Source: Kudoa neothunni
Lineage: Eukaryota > Cnidaria
Assembly: GCA_964304625.1 (NCBI GenBank)
Contig: OZ199838.1
Location: forward strand, 12,028,001-12,092,000
Direction of reading: 5' to 3'
Length of the DNA: 64,000 nt
Under the pieces are notes generated by a model that saw nothing but the letters and a program-made list of their open reading frames with translations, was not told where the DNA came from and ran no database searches. Position 1 is the first letter of the stretch. Every line of letters starts with the position of its first letter. Made by a program: the position numbers and the translations under genes. This document shows positions 49,715-64,000 of this stretch, in pieces.

Positions 49715-50211
49715 TATATTTCTCATTCTCGAAAGTTCGATCCATTAATTCTTATATCGAGTAGTTTGAATTTTGTTGTAAGAATTTTGCGATAAAATCT
49801 TAAATCACTGGAAATAAAGTCTGAAAATATTTTTGATTTTATTGATACAATTGTATTCAATGTGGTGACTGATTTAAGGCCGGAGCGCCCTAACGATGTT
49901 CGCTTTAGATCCACTCTTAGTTCCTAATTTTTCTAATTATTTAATAATCTACACGTTTTTTTTCAAGTGAGCGATAACTTTTCCTATTTTCCTATTGCGT
50001 ACTAAACATGCCAATGTAATCAAACAACAGATTTCAGACATGTAAGAAGCATGCACTCCTATTTTTCCCAACTACAAGATTATTTATTAATTATATAGTT
50101 ATATTTATCGATATAGTTTACTCTTATCTCACGATTTATAGCTATAGTTAATTTGTATATTTTGAATTTTCGACATTATTTCTAAAATTGCTCAATAACC
50201 CTACGCTACTG

Positions 50212-50654
50212 TATATTTACATAAGGCTATAAAATCCATTCATCACATTAAAATGAAAAAATTAATTTATATTTAAATTTCTATCACTATAAATTTACTA
50301 TATTTTATAAAATATCGTTAATTTAAAATATTGCATTCAGGAAACCTAATAATAACTTGCACAGCAGACAGAACAAAAATATGCATTCGAGAAAATAACC
50401 GAACGATTGACTATACGCTATATAATTTTGTATATTTCAACATATTATGAACGATAATTAATGTTTAAAGTGTTACAAAATTAATTGAAATAATATTTGG
50501 AATTGAAATTTGTCGATTACACGGAATTTTGCCATAATTTTTTCGACCCCAGAGACGCCAGGTGTGTATTCAATTCGTAACTGCTCGGATAATAAAATAA
50601 ACAATAGCAAAATGGCCAATGACCCCTCCCTTATAATAAATTAGATATTTCTTC
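50212..50654. other. Spacer between pogo-like copy 2 and hAT element
   Basis: A+T-rich; nothing recognised. Confidence 0.5.
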
Positions 50655-50662
50655 ATTTTGTA

Positions 50663-51853
50663 CAGGAGTCGGCAATCTTTTTGAATGTCCGGTCGAACAG
50701 ACACACCCTAACTCTAATGCGGACCATATTAAAACTAAATTACAAACATGTTAAATTATTCATAATTCAAATATTTGGTTAAAATATATAAATTAGTATT
50801 TATAAAAGTCATTGAAATTATAAAAGTAAGTAAAATCAAGAGTTTTACATACTAATAATTTTCACTTGTAATCTAACCAACTTGTGCACGGTTTTATTGG
50901 ACCATCTCAAATAACTTTACATGTATCTATATGCCTTCTTAAAAATATTTTATACCCTTATAGAAAGGATTTTAACGTTATTTTAGAAGTCATATTTTTT
51001 CCGGTTTTCCGATTTAATGAAAATGAATTATAGTCGACTAAAATGTTCATATTGACAACCTATTAATACTTACAAAAACGATCTAGATAAAAAATTAAAA
51101 ATTATTTAGGTCGCCGGTTCTCAACCTTTTTTCAAATTTACTTCCTCAGCCTGGTGGAGAATCCAAATTACCCCATACCTTGGAAATCAAATTCATATTT
51201 AATTTAAGGTTTTATATTGTTTTAGCTATTACAGAGGTTATTTACTTGGTAAATTCTAATCCTAAAGGACAATTTACGACTGTGTAATGACAATTTTTAA
51301 TCCCATCAACTCTAACTCACAAGCTGTCTACAGATTTAATTTTATTAGATGTTTCTATATTAAAGTATTTCTAGTCCTCCCTTCTTAGAGGTCAGAAATA
51401 ATTAAAAATAGTCAAAATTAGTGACACTCAAATATTATGTATCACGCAGATTGCAACCTTAAGTATTATTATCAGGCTACAACTCTAAAAAAATAAACAA
51501 GCAATGAAAGAAAGAAAGAAACTGTCTTTAGTTTATAAATATTTGTTAAATATTTACTCCTAAAAACATTTATTACAAGAATATCTGCAAACTTATTATT
51601 GAGTTTAATAGCCTGAATAATATAATTCCTTAGAAATCCTTAGGTACATCACAAACTTCACACTGCAACAATTACCCCTTACAATTTTGATGTCACTTTA
51701 CTTAATTTATTAATTGTCATTTAAAATTTACCCTCGGTTGAGAACGAGAACCCCTGATTTAGGTAATTTAGAAATTAAGAAAAATTTGCGTGTCAATCGA
51801 TGCATGGCGGACCGGATAGGGTAAAGTGATGGGCCCTAGGTTGCCGACCCTTG
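50663..51853. mobile_element. Non-autonomous hAT element, CAGGAGTCGGCAATC ends
   Basis: Left end CAGGAGTCGGCAATC and right end, in complement, CAAGGGTCGGCAACC match the ends of the element at 20466-21655. The flanking octamers attttgta (50655-50662) and ctttagta (51854-51861) agree at six of eight positions. It is interrupted by a second hAT element at 51112-51756, which leaves about 546 bp of its own sequence. No transposase. Confidence 0.75.
51112..51756. mobile_element. Small hAT element nested in another hAT element
   Basis: Left tip CGCCGGTTCTCAACC; right tip in complement begins CAGGGGTTCTC and reaches CTCAACC after a six-base repeat. It is bounded by a perfect 8-bp duplication atttaggt at 51104-51111 and 51757-51764. 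The 645 bp carry no transposase. Part of it (around 51385-51430) resembles bases 56975-57045, so another degraded copy lies beyond SERCA. Confidence 0.8.
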
Positions 51854-51861
51854 CTTTAGTA

Positions 51862-53391
51862 TATACTTGTTTTCTTGTGGAAAATATCCTGACTTCCTAA
51901 ACGAGTAAAAGAAAACACCACGGAGAGAATGTTCGAAGCTATTCAAAGACAAGCTCTTAACGTCTAAAATCCCATAAATAATATACTCTCTTTATTAAAA
52001 GTCGATAGGTTTCACGAGAAATTCCAATGAAATAGTGGAAAAAATTTTTAATCACTAAAAAATAAATAAAGAAAACATTCGTTCTATGCAAAATACATAA
52101 TCTAATGACCTACAAAGATAAAAAAACAGGCAGTTTGTGATAACCTTTAAAATTTACCATAGAAGAAGTATAGTTTACTTATTTTTATAAATTTACATAT
52201 ATCTTGATTTTAGAACTCCAATGAAAGGTAACGTTAATTTTTATAGCGTGTGTATTAGAATTGAGAGTATCGAAAGAGTGAACCGAAATGGGTTTGAATG
52301 CAATACAAATGGTTGTAAAATCTGTTAAAATTATTATTAAGAGTAAATCGATAGAATGGATTGGTTTGCTACATAATAAATATTTTCAACCCCTTATGTC
52401 ATATAAAGCTTTAAGCCTTGTCATGCTCACGCAGCTAACAAGTAGTTAGGTACATAAATGTGTAAGCGCTTTAACATTGCTGGATGAATCCTCTTCATTA
52501 GTTCATACAATTTACTGCTACATTATTAAAAACTATTATTTTAATTAATCTCAACACATAATATCCCTTTATTTTCACCAACAAAAATAATTTGAAGTAA
52601 CAATATAGCCTGAGCTTCTGAATAATTTAATCTTATAACCCTCCATTGCTGGTACTATCGTAGGTTAAGCAGGTATAGCTACAATAGAATAGTGTTAATT
52701 TCTAGTTTTCCAACTTGAGATATATGCACGTTGTTTATGGGAACAATATTATTGTTCCCGTATTCAAACACAATATCCTGTCAGTCGACCCTAATCGTTA
52801 TCAATTTATTGGCTTTAGTTGGAAATAAAGTAGGTAAATCCCCATCGCAATAAACAATAATATTGTACTCAATGGTTTTAAATCGATAAAATTAAACGAA
52901 ACTCCAGCCTCTATTTAATACCAGGCACATCTTTCTATTAAATTCGACATTAACAAAGTATGGGCGTGATTTGTTTGGGGAATAGATATTAGAATGAGTG
53001 TTGCAAGGTGAAGGTAATAGAAATAATAGCAATAATCTCTTTAGATGATTATTATAGATTTAAATAGAATAATAATGGTATCAATGCCACGTAGCTATCC
53101 AACTATCGTGAGACACGATCGGTGGTTTCGGCCGAGCCAATGATCGGCTATTAAATTATTGCTGTCGTGTAACGAATTACTTGAGCTCGTCAGTATTTGT
53201 TGGAAGTTACCTTTTTTGGATTAGACCCGTATCTAATTTTGTATCCACCCGTCACGAATAAAATACTGGTTGTTTTTCCATATATTAATCCAATACTAAT
53301 CGGGATATTTGTAGTTATTGAACGTATTCGTTAATCATAAACAAACAGTCTGAACAAGGGTCGTGTGTTATATTTGTAAACTGAGATCAGC
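51862..53391. other. Upstream region of SERCA
   Basis: About 1.5 kb, becoming less A+T-rich near 53080-53260. It presumably holds the promoter and 5' leader of the calcium-pump gene. No TATA box, repeat or other gene can be assigned. Confidence 0.45.
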
Positions 53392-56425
<3,034 letters not shown>

Positions 56426-57993
56426 CTGCTCACTACAGCTGCATAGTGTGTGTAGATTAATTCTACCACTCTATCCATAAATTGAACTATGCCAGCTTCA
56501 CTTTGTGCTTTTATATTCAGTGATTAATTTTTTTTAATTATAGAGAAAAAGAAAATGCACCCAAAACATAAGGTCGAATAAAGAAATCTGTGTTATCTTT
56601 TCGTCTTAAATTTAGTCCCCGCGACCTAGTTGCTAGTGAACTTGTTAGTTATTATTTTATGTTTAAATGTTCCCTGTTATTTGTATTCTTTTTTGGTTGT
56701 AATCATTCGTTGTCATCGCTCACGGTGTTAGGTTAACGTTCTTAGCCTACTTTATATTTACTGTCTCTCGCGACATTTATGTCTTGAGAGGTCCGGTTTA
56801 AATATCTTATTGTTTATAAAATTATTTACTCAAAAACCTCTTGTTCCGTTGTGAGACATTTGTGGTTATCATTTAATTAGAGCGGAAGCTATTTGCGCGT
56901 TCAATTTTAATCCTATAAACTTTTACTCAAAAGCGGTATACAAAGTTAATTTTTTATGATCCGCAATTTTTTTTATTTCTGGCCCCTACATGGTTTTTAG
57001 AGGGCAAAAATAATTAAATATAGTGAAAACTAGTGACATCCCATTACTATTTACCGTGTCAATAACCAGTACGTTTTCATTATTATTCTGTTTGACTAAT
57101 AGAACCACATCTTAAATTAGGATGACTGAAAATATATTCTTAAAATTATTCGACCAAAAAATCATCTCTACTTTTTGCTAAAAGAATATTTTTACTGAAA
57201 TATTATATTCTTCGACATCATACTCAAATTTAATGAATGATTAATCCCAGGATATCATATAAATTATATTTATCCAATTTATTTTCTAACAGATTATCAA
57301 AACAGAAATCCTAGTTTGTCACCTAAATATTTTTAATGATGTATCTACGACATCAGTCTTTAATTGAATACTAATATTACTTAAAAATATAAGTTATTTT
57401 ACTTATATTCAAACAAAATTGTTTATCTTTTGTTAAACATCTCAAAAAATTTACCATTGTCCACTGTCATTCAGAAGTTCTTACATTATTCATATAAACA
57501 TGATTGATTTTAATATTAAATTCAAGGATGATTTATATAATAACCATTAATCATAAGCTCGTGTTGACGAACGTCTTTATAGTCCCTATTAAATCTTACA
57601 TGCGTTCTTGATTTAATTCTCTCCGTGCATTTTAATATAAGATTAATTTCTTCAGTGATTGAAATTTTTCATCCCACTCCTCATAAAATTAGATGACTTC
57701 GTCTTAGTTAAATACAAAATCTTAAGAAACGTGAAAAAAAGTTTAAAATTTGAATGAAAAAATACTCATTTCACAACTCAATTATTTTTACAACAGTGAG
57801 ACCATACTAGAGATTATTTGAACAAATGCTTACAGCAATAACTAATTCTTTAGTTATATTTGTTTTAGCAATTGAAATTAGCTTGAATTTTTTACATCAT
57901 CAAACCACCCAACCATAGGCGCTGATCAGCCGATAAATTATTGGCACTCGTTATTGCTACGGATCCAGGATCCGTATAATCCTCATGTGCAGG
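56426..57993. other. SERCA 3' region and spacer with a hAT-like scrap
   Basis: The SERCA 3' untranslated region with AATAAA at 56577-56582 leads into A+T-rich spacer. Bases 56975-57045 (gagggcaaaaataattaaat and following) resemble the inside of the nested hAT element near 51.4 kb. A cgtgtcaataaccagta motif near 57055 recalls the MULE tip. Confidence 0.4.
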
Positions 57994-58001
57994 TTGTCTA
58001 T

Positions 58002-59112
58002 CAGCGTTGCCAACTATGTCCGATTTTTACTCTTGTTCTTCGAAAGATTGAATATTCGCAAAACAAAGTTTCAATGTTACGGAGCTTTTGCAAATTCACA
58101 AAAAATGGAATTTAATCGTTGCTGATTTCATTACGAGAAATCTTCGAGTAGAAAATTTTATACCTGGAACAATGTTTTATTTCAAATTAATATGTCTGCA
58201 ATAGAAGTTCACCAAACGTAAAATACAATTTGAAATTTTAATGATTCTTAAAACTCACTTAATACAAAAATTGAGCTTAAAAACATGTCAAAAATTTATC
58301 AACATGAACACATTTTTCAATTTTATGCTCCTGATAAGACCAACATTTTGGATTTTTTACCATTATTGCGACAAGACAGTTTTACCATGACCACGAACCA
58401 TTTTGGAATAATTATGAAGAGATTTTTGTGCTTGAATTTAAAAAAGACTCTGATGTTTGTGATATCCAATGTTAAGTTATCATTACAAGTGCTTATTATC
58501 AATTGTCAAAAAATCCTAATTTTAGATATTACCTAAACAAATTATAAGTTAACTAAATATTATTTACTTGACTAATTTTCTTTAATTTTAATGAATGAAT
58601 GATCTCACATAAAAATAAAACCTCATCTAGGTATAGTTATTATGTTATTCAACAATCGAACGGAAGACTATAATATAATCGTTTGAAATTAAACGAATTG
58701 AATAGGTTCAAAAACAAAGTTTGTTTGATTTAATTATTAACAATCGCCTTTTTGGCCATTGTTTATCGGCAAATAAATTTTAATTCTATCGGAAAATACA
58801 ACACATCTTTACTTCCTCTAACTCTGATTAACGCTTCTTCGGAAAGAGCATTTTTTTCTTCTGGAATTTGCGAAAACATCAGAAGAAATAGAATGTTGTG
58901 TTTTACATTAGATTATCTTGTTTTAATGAGGAAATTTTTCAGCACATCGACCAAATGATGCCACAAATTTGAAGTTTCTGAGTTAATTATAAATTAATGT
59001 AATATTTTTACATATAATTAAATATTAGTTAAGTTTTTACAAAAATTCTTATTTTTCTGATTTTGTCCGGCAAAACTTTGGCCGGATATCCGATTAGCAA
59101 TAGACAACAGCG
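58002..59112 (+). mobile_element. hAT remnant with perfect 8-bp duplication
   Basis: Starts CAGCGTTGCCAACTATGTCCG. Its far end in complement is CGCTGTTGTCTATTGC, only loosely similar. A perfect octamer ttgtctat flanks it at 57994-58001 and 59113-59120. Inside, the plus-strand frame 58752-58958 reads LPLTLINASSERAFFSSGIC and then LDYLVLMRKFF, the C-terminal dimerisation motif of hAT transposases (SERAFS..G, LRK.F). The 1.1 kb length shows that most of the transposase has been lost. Confidence 0.65.
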
Positions 59113-59120
59113 TTGTCTAT

Positions 59121-61395
59121 TGCTAGGGGAGGGAATATATCCAAATCTAAAAAAAAATTTTTAATTCACTTTTTTCAATTAAGTATTATCTCGGGTTTTG
59201 CAAAATTTTCTGAATTTTCAGATCTGGTCCAGTCGAAATTTGACCGGGTGACTGATTTAGGTTGACAAGACCAATATTAACACATGCAAAGAGGGAACCA
59301 CGAGAATTCGTTGATATTCGTTTAACCAAATCAAGCAAATTGGATTGCTGATTCTTGTTCAATTAAAAAAATTGTTGTGAAATTGGCTCCAAAATTTTAA
59401 ACCAAAAATCAATATTTTTTTATTGGCAGTGACTAACGACTTGGCAGATTAGCATCGCGTGTTTTATAAATTTACTTTAAGTTGGTATACAATTAAATTT
59501 AACATTATAAACAACATTTCAATGATAAATATATCTAGCCATTATGTTTCATTGAGGAATATGTAGATAGATCTTATTTAGAAACGGATAGCATCAAGAT
59601 TTTTACGGTTAAACTATTGAAACGTCATATCCTTGTATAAAATGTTTAATTCTTTAATCTAAGAATTCACGAAGCCTAATTTTTCCATCAAAATTTAAAC
59701 TTCCTATTTACCCATTCTGATGACTTTACTTTGTGCTATATTGACCCTTAAAGCGCATCTACAAATAATAGTGATCAAATGTATTTCACTCTATTTTCAA
59801 AAATAAGAAATTATTATTTATATCAACCCGATAATTTATCGATATTTAATTTTGATAAATTAATACTAGCGAGCTAGTTCACATGATGCTTAACATACAA
59901 ATAGTTCAGTTGGTCAAGCAACCAAGTAGTTTAACATATATCTAAAGGTGAATAAAAATTATATTGATTATCTAAATAAAATAAACAGTTTTTAATGTCC
60001 CAATAAAGTAACTATACATCTTCATTTAATTTTCAAAGAGATTATATTAAATATGGTAGAATATTCTTAAATGCTGAGCTTATAAAGTCGGTTACATGTA
60101 AGATATTATTATCGTCAACAAGTTTCTAAATATATAACAAAATTATAGAAACTTATTGAGATTTTAGAAATTAATTCAAAAACGATGCTTCTGTACAAAT
60201 TCATCTTATAACTAGTTCTGCTGGCATAAGAAAGGGTATTTACTCTATTATGTAAATCATTGAATAATTTTACAGCTATAATTTCATGTGACATTATAAT
60301 ACTCGATCATATCGTTTTCGTGCGCTCTCAAAGATTTTGCAATTTAGTATGGAAATATTTTGGTCCTGAAATTCAAACTATTAGATTCTCAACTTCAACT
60401 CTTAAAAGCGACAAAACGTATTACCGACATTAAAAACTATTCTTTTTAATGTTAACATCACTATCTTCTACATCATCTTCGATGTTGTTCATCGTGAATG
60501 TATAACCACGCTATCCTGTGTACAAATTCCATAAAATACAACGTTACAACATTATGTTGATACTATGGTTAATTAATCGATTTTTCATAAATTCCCTCGA
60601 AAAATAAATCAATAAAATGCTAAATAAACTAATAAAATCAGCATAACAATCAAGTTATCGGTAAGACTTCTCAAATGGAACGATCACCATATCAAATGTA
60701 TGTTTTTAAACATTGTAATATAACAATCATAAAACAACCAATCTTATTTTATTTATATAGTGCAAAAAAGGCAAGACGATCATAAAACATATCTGCCGGG
60801 TCAATAGGCACCGCCTTTTTGATTACAAATATGTCAGACGTATGTTTTTAAAACGTAATTTATTTGCGTCTGCGCATATATATATATTTATATTTAAGAA
60901 AGGATTACCTTATAAAAATAAATGATTGCTCAATTCTTAAAAAGATTATGAAAGCAAATACTTTTTTCAAGCAGTAAGCGGGTTTGAAACCGACATTAAA
61001 AAGATCTGATGATGTAAAGAAATCGATGAGTTTCGCAATAACAAATTTAAAATTATCCATGGTTGTTTTAATTTAGGGGAGTTAACCTCTAAAAATCGAA
61101 TAATAATCGAAAAATGACAAATATTTAATATAGTTTTAGTTCTCATCATTTATGGCTACAAAGAGAGTTACATTGCAGATTAATGTTACATGAATTTATG
61201 CATTTTCCTTAACTTAAATCATTAAAAAATAATTGAATGAAATAATAAAATCCAATTAAATTCAAAATTAACAAATTCATTTTAAAATTAGCAAAATATC
61301 AACAAATCTTGATTTGTTGAAAGCAAGCACTTGGCTGGGAAGATTAGACCTCTTAAACGTGGGCCCACATTGAATCACGCATACCATTCATAAAA
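59121..61395. other. Upstream region of ADSL, one MULE-tip-like scrap
   Basis: A+T-rich spacer. Bases 60797-60820 (gccgggtcaataggcaccgcc) resemble the MULE terminal sequence at 31226 and may be a solitary end. The last 70 bp before 61396 are less A+T-rich and probably form the 5' leader of ADSL. Confidence 0.4.
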
Positions 61396-63406
61396 ATGCC
61401 TGATTGGAATCAATATAATTCTCCTTTGATAAGATATATCACTCCTGAAATGTCTCATAACTTTTCAGTAAAAAATCGTATTGAGACTTGGAGAAAATTA
61501 TGGCTCTATTTGGCCAAAGGACAACAAGTTGGCTTCTTGTGTGGTTTTTTGCCGTAAAACTTTGTTAGAAACTTGGTTTTCCAATAACCAATGACCAGAT
61601 CACTGAAATGGAAAACAATATCACAAATATTGATTTTGATAGAGCTGTAGAACATGAAATTAACACTCGACATGATGTTATGGCGCATATTCACACTTTT
61701 GCAGAAGTTTGTCCTAAAGCTAAACAGATTATTCATTTGGGGGCCACTTCATGCTATGTTACGGATAATGCTGTATTTTGCTACTGTTAAAGGTTGGATC
61801 TATAATTGAATTTAGGATCTAATTCTAATAAAATCTGCCTTTGGAATCGTCATAGCAAAAGTAATTTCTCTTGATTTCACCCATGCACAAACAATAACTA
61901 AAACAATATCATAGTTATTACGATTAATTAAAGAGCTCTCTATGAAAGCTAACCAATACAAATCTCTACCCACATTGGCATATACTCATTTCCAGTAGAG
62001 ATTAGTTGTTTATAGAAGTCAATTAAAAATTTTTATCTTGAGTGTAGACCAGCTCAATTAACTACGATGGGAAAGAGATTTGCATTCTGGCTGCAAGATC
62101 TCGTTTCAGATTTCAACAATATTTCAACAGCTAGGAATAATCTCAAATTTCGAGGTGTCAAAGGAACCGTTGGCACACAGGCTAGTTTTCTAGAACTTTT
62201 CAACAATGATTATGATCAAGTAAATAATGCGGAAGGTGGATTTGTGCTATTTTTAACGTACAAAAGGTGAAGCAGTTGGATAAACTGGTCACCGAGATGG
62301 CTGGGTTCAACGAATCCTATGCTTTAACGTGTCAGACCTATAGCAGGAAGGTTGATTTAGATTGTGTGGCTACTTTATCTAGTTTCTCTGCCACCATTCA
62401 CAAAGTTAGCCAATTATTCTCTGCTAGTTTTTCTATTTTTATTCAGATTTGTCAAGATATTAGACTGCTGAGTGGTATCAGTGAAGTGTCTGAACCATTC
62501 GGTCAACATCAAGTTGGATCTAGCGCAATGCCTTACAAAAAGAACCCTATTCGAAGTGAACGTTGTTGCGGATTGGCGCGTCATCTCGTATCGCTTTACA
62601 TGGATACGTTTCAAACAGCAAGTGTTCAAATGCTTGAACGTTCACTTGATGATAGTTCGAGCAGGTATATCTTAATTTTTGCTTATTCAAACCAAATTAG
62701 TAAGATTTGGCTAAAATTTTCTAGTCTATCATAATATTTTTGTTTTTATAAAAATAACAATGCTCCTAAATAGAAAAATAGATGTGAATAAATTAAAATT
62801 CGCATGCTTCCAACAGTTAGCTAAAAATAATTTATGTGAGCAATCCTGCGAAGAATAAAATTATACTTAAATAATATTTTATTATCCAACTATGGAACTA
62901 ATATAATTTTATTAGACGAATATCCATCCCCGAATCCTTTATAATAACTGATATCCTTTTGCACACCTTAATCAACATTATCAGTGGTTTGGAGGTGTAT
63001 CCTGCGGTGATTGGGCGGAATGTTGCAGTTCAAATGCCTTTTCTTGCGTCCGAGAAGATTATCGTTGAAATGGTCAAATATGGATCTAATCGTGATGAAT
63101 GTCATGAGAAAATGCGCCAGTTATCCATGGAGGCGACAAAACGTGTTAAAATCGATGGTCTTGACAACAACTTTATCCAGTGCATCCTAAATGATGACTA
63201 TTTTAAGCCTATTCACGATAAAGTTTCTTCAATATTTGACCCTTCTAGTTATGTTGGATGCGCTGTGTTTCAGGTAGATTTGTGTACTTTGCGGCTTATT
63301 AGTTTAATCCATTTAGGTTGAAAACTTCCTGAAAGGTACAGTCGAGCCAATTCTAAGTCAGAATGGCCATTTAATTAATGAAAATAAATGTGAACTGAAT
63401 GTTTAG
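61396..63406 (+). CDS. ADSL: Adenylosuccinate lyase, nine exons
   Basis: Cytosolic enzyme of purine synthesis: it splits SAICAR to AICAR plus fumarate, and adenylosuccinate to AMP plus fumarate. Exons: 61396-61527, 61569-61772, 61816-61860, 61915-61994, 62048-62219, 62267-62404, 62447-62664, 62916-63273 and 63317-63406. The introns are 41, 43, 54, 53, 47, 42, 251 and 43 bp with GT-AG ends. The total of 1437 nt gives 478 residues (human 484). Seen: [91 protein letters not shown], the fumarase/lyase signature [55 protein letters not shown] and [10 protein letters not shown]. Catalytic His (THFQ) and Ser (GSSAMPYK) regions are present. Exon 3 is only 45 bp. No frame problem is seen, in contrast to SERCA. 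An AATAAA lies at 63517. Confidence 0.94.
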
Positions 63407-64000
63407 ATAGATGCAGAAAGCCATTTTAAATTTTTTCATAATCTTCAAAGTCTAATTTTCTTTCTAACTTATCCATACCTTAGTTGAGATTCATATGAGA
63501 TTTTTGTTCATTCGAAAATAAAAGTTAATTTAGTTAGCGGTTTATTTAAAAGACGCATGCGAATTTAATTTGAGTGCCTATTTAATTGATATTTCTAGTG
63601 TGGCAAAAAGATTTACCCAGCTTCTTATAGATAATAAGTTTTGATAAATTTTTCCTAAAAACATGTACTTTTTGTGATTAGGGATCGCAGTTTTCGATTG
63701 AAATCGTCGAGTTTAGTCGTCGAATTTTTAAAAAAGTTTTGACGTTTATTCCCCAGGAAAATTCGAAAAAGTTGAAATAGGAAGTAACCGGAGAGAAATT
63801 GCTAGTTTTCTTATTGAATGAATCGACATAGAGAAGGTGGAAAATGAATTAGCATGTAAATAAAGTCAAAGAAACATTCTTCGTTAAATAAATGTTTCAA
63901 TTCATTTCTCTGCCAGTTAATTTTTTAGGATGGTGACTATTTGTAACAGGGCGTCCAATGAGACCACCGCTAAAAACGCGAGGTCGCAAAAACACAATAA
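63407..64000. other. ADSL 3' region and possible exon at the right edge
   Basis: After the ADSL polyadenylation signal, plus-strand frames become less A+T-rich. At 63951 a possible acceptor (tttgtaacag) is followed by a basic frame RPMRPPLKTRGRKNT running to the window end, and 63685-63780 has another open stretch (SIEIVEFSRRIFKKV). They may belong to a gene beginning here, but no family is recognised. Confidence 0.3.

Larger units (their letters stand above)
47957..50211 (-). mobile_element. pogo-like element, copy 2, interrupted by a Tc1-type element
   Basis: Starts AAGCTGTGCAGGGATACC and ends, in complement, CAGTAGCGTAGGGTTATTG, with TA on both sides. It matches copy 1 (22874-24061) over its whole length apart from the 1.2 kb Tc1/mariner-type insertion at 48509-49714. 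The minus-strand frames of copy 1 are also here (about 48490-48250 and 49914-49723), with small changes. Like copy 1 it holds no recognisable transposase of its own. Confidence 0.75.

Overview
This window looks like a gene-poor, A+T-rich stretch of an animal nuclear genome. The host genes are metazoan: an allograft-inflammatory-factor-like EF-hand protein, S-adenosylmethionine decarboxylase, SERCA calcium pump, adenylosuccinate lyase and two four-helix membrane proteins. They are split by very short introns, mostly 39-60 bp, with GT-AG ends and phases that restore uninterrupted family-like proteins. Short introns combined with long transposon-filled spacers suggest an invertebrate, possibly a parasite or mite-like lineage. 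I cannot place it further. I see no bacterial operons, CRISPR array, rRNA or tRNA.

Layout. 1-12.9 kb: a pogo/Tigger relic, the AIF1-like gene (minus, 2287-2949, six coding exons), a 2.5 kb foldback structure with inverted arms of about 500-600 bp (5783-8306) and a Merlin relic (about 11.15-11.56 kb). 12.9-14.3 kb: complete AMD1-type gene with four 50-51 bp introns, a short upstream ORF and a 3' hairpin. 14.9-31 kb: hAT elements of several kinds, a TTAA-flanked piggyBac-like element carrying a pogo-like insertion, and a four-helix membrane protein gene (minus, 25090-25593). 31.2-34.6 kb: a MULE with a 9-bp target duplication and a spliced ZSWIM-type transposase gene. 35.8-36.3 kb: second four-helix membrane protein gene. 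37.0-39.35 kb: a broken BEL/Pao LTR fossil. 39.8-47.9 kb: piggyBac and pogo/Tigger relics. 47.96-50.2 kb: a second pogo-like copy interrupted by a complete-looking Tc1/mariner-type transposon with an open 326-residue transposase. 50.6-51.85 kb: one hAT element inside another. 53.4-56.4 kb: SERCA. 58.0-59.1 kb: hAT remnant. 61.4-63.4 kb: complete nine-exon adenylosuccinate lyase gene.

The host genes do not form a pathway cluster. AMD1 makes the aminopropyl donor for polyamines, ADSL works in purine synthesis, SERCA fills the endoplasmic reticulum with calcium, and the AIF1-like protein is probably an actin-associated EF-hand protein. I found no new defence-type or biosynthetic system. The most notable points are the hidden small-exon genes, the nested transposons with readable target duplications, possible cargo ORFs in the pogo-like elements, the intron-bearing MULE, and three single-base insertions in an otherwise clean SERCA frame. 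Exon joins were worked out by hand from splice signals, reading phase and remembered family sequences; no alignment program was run.
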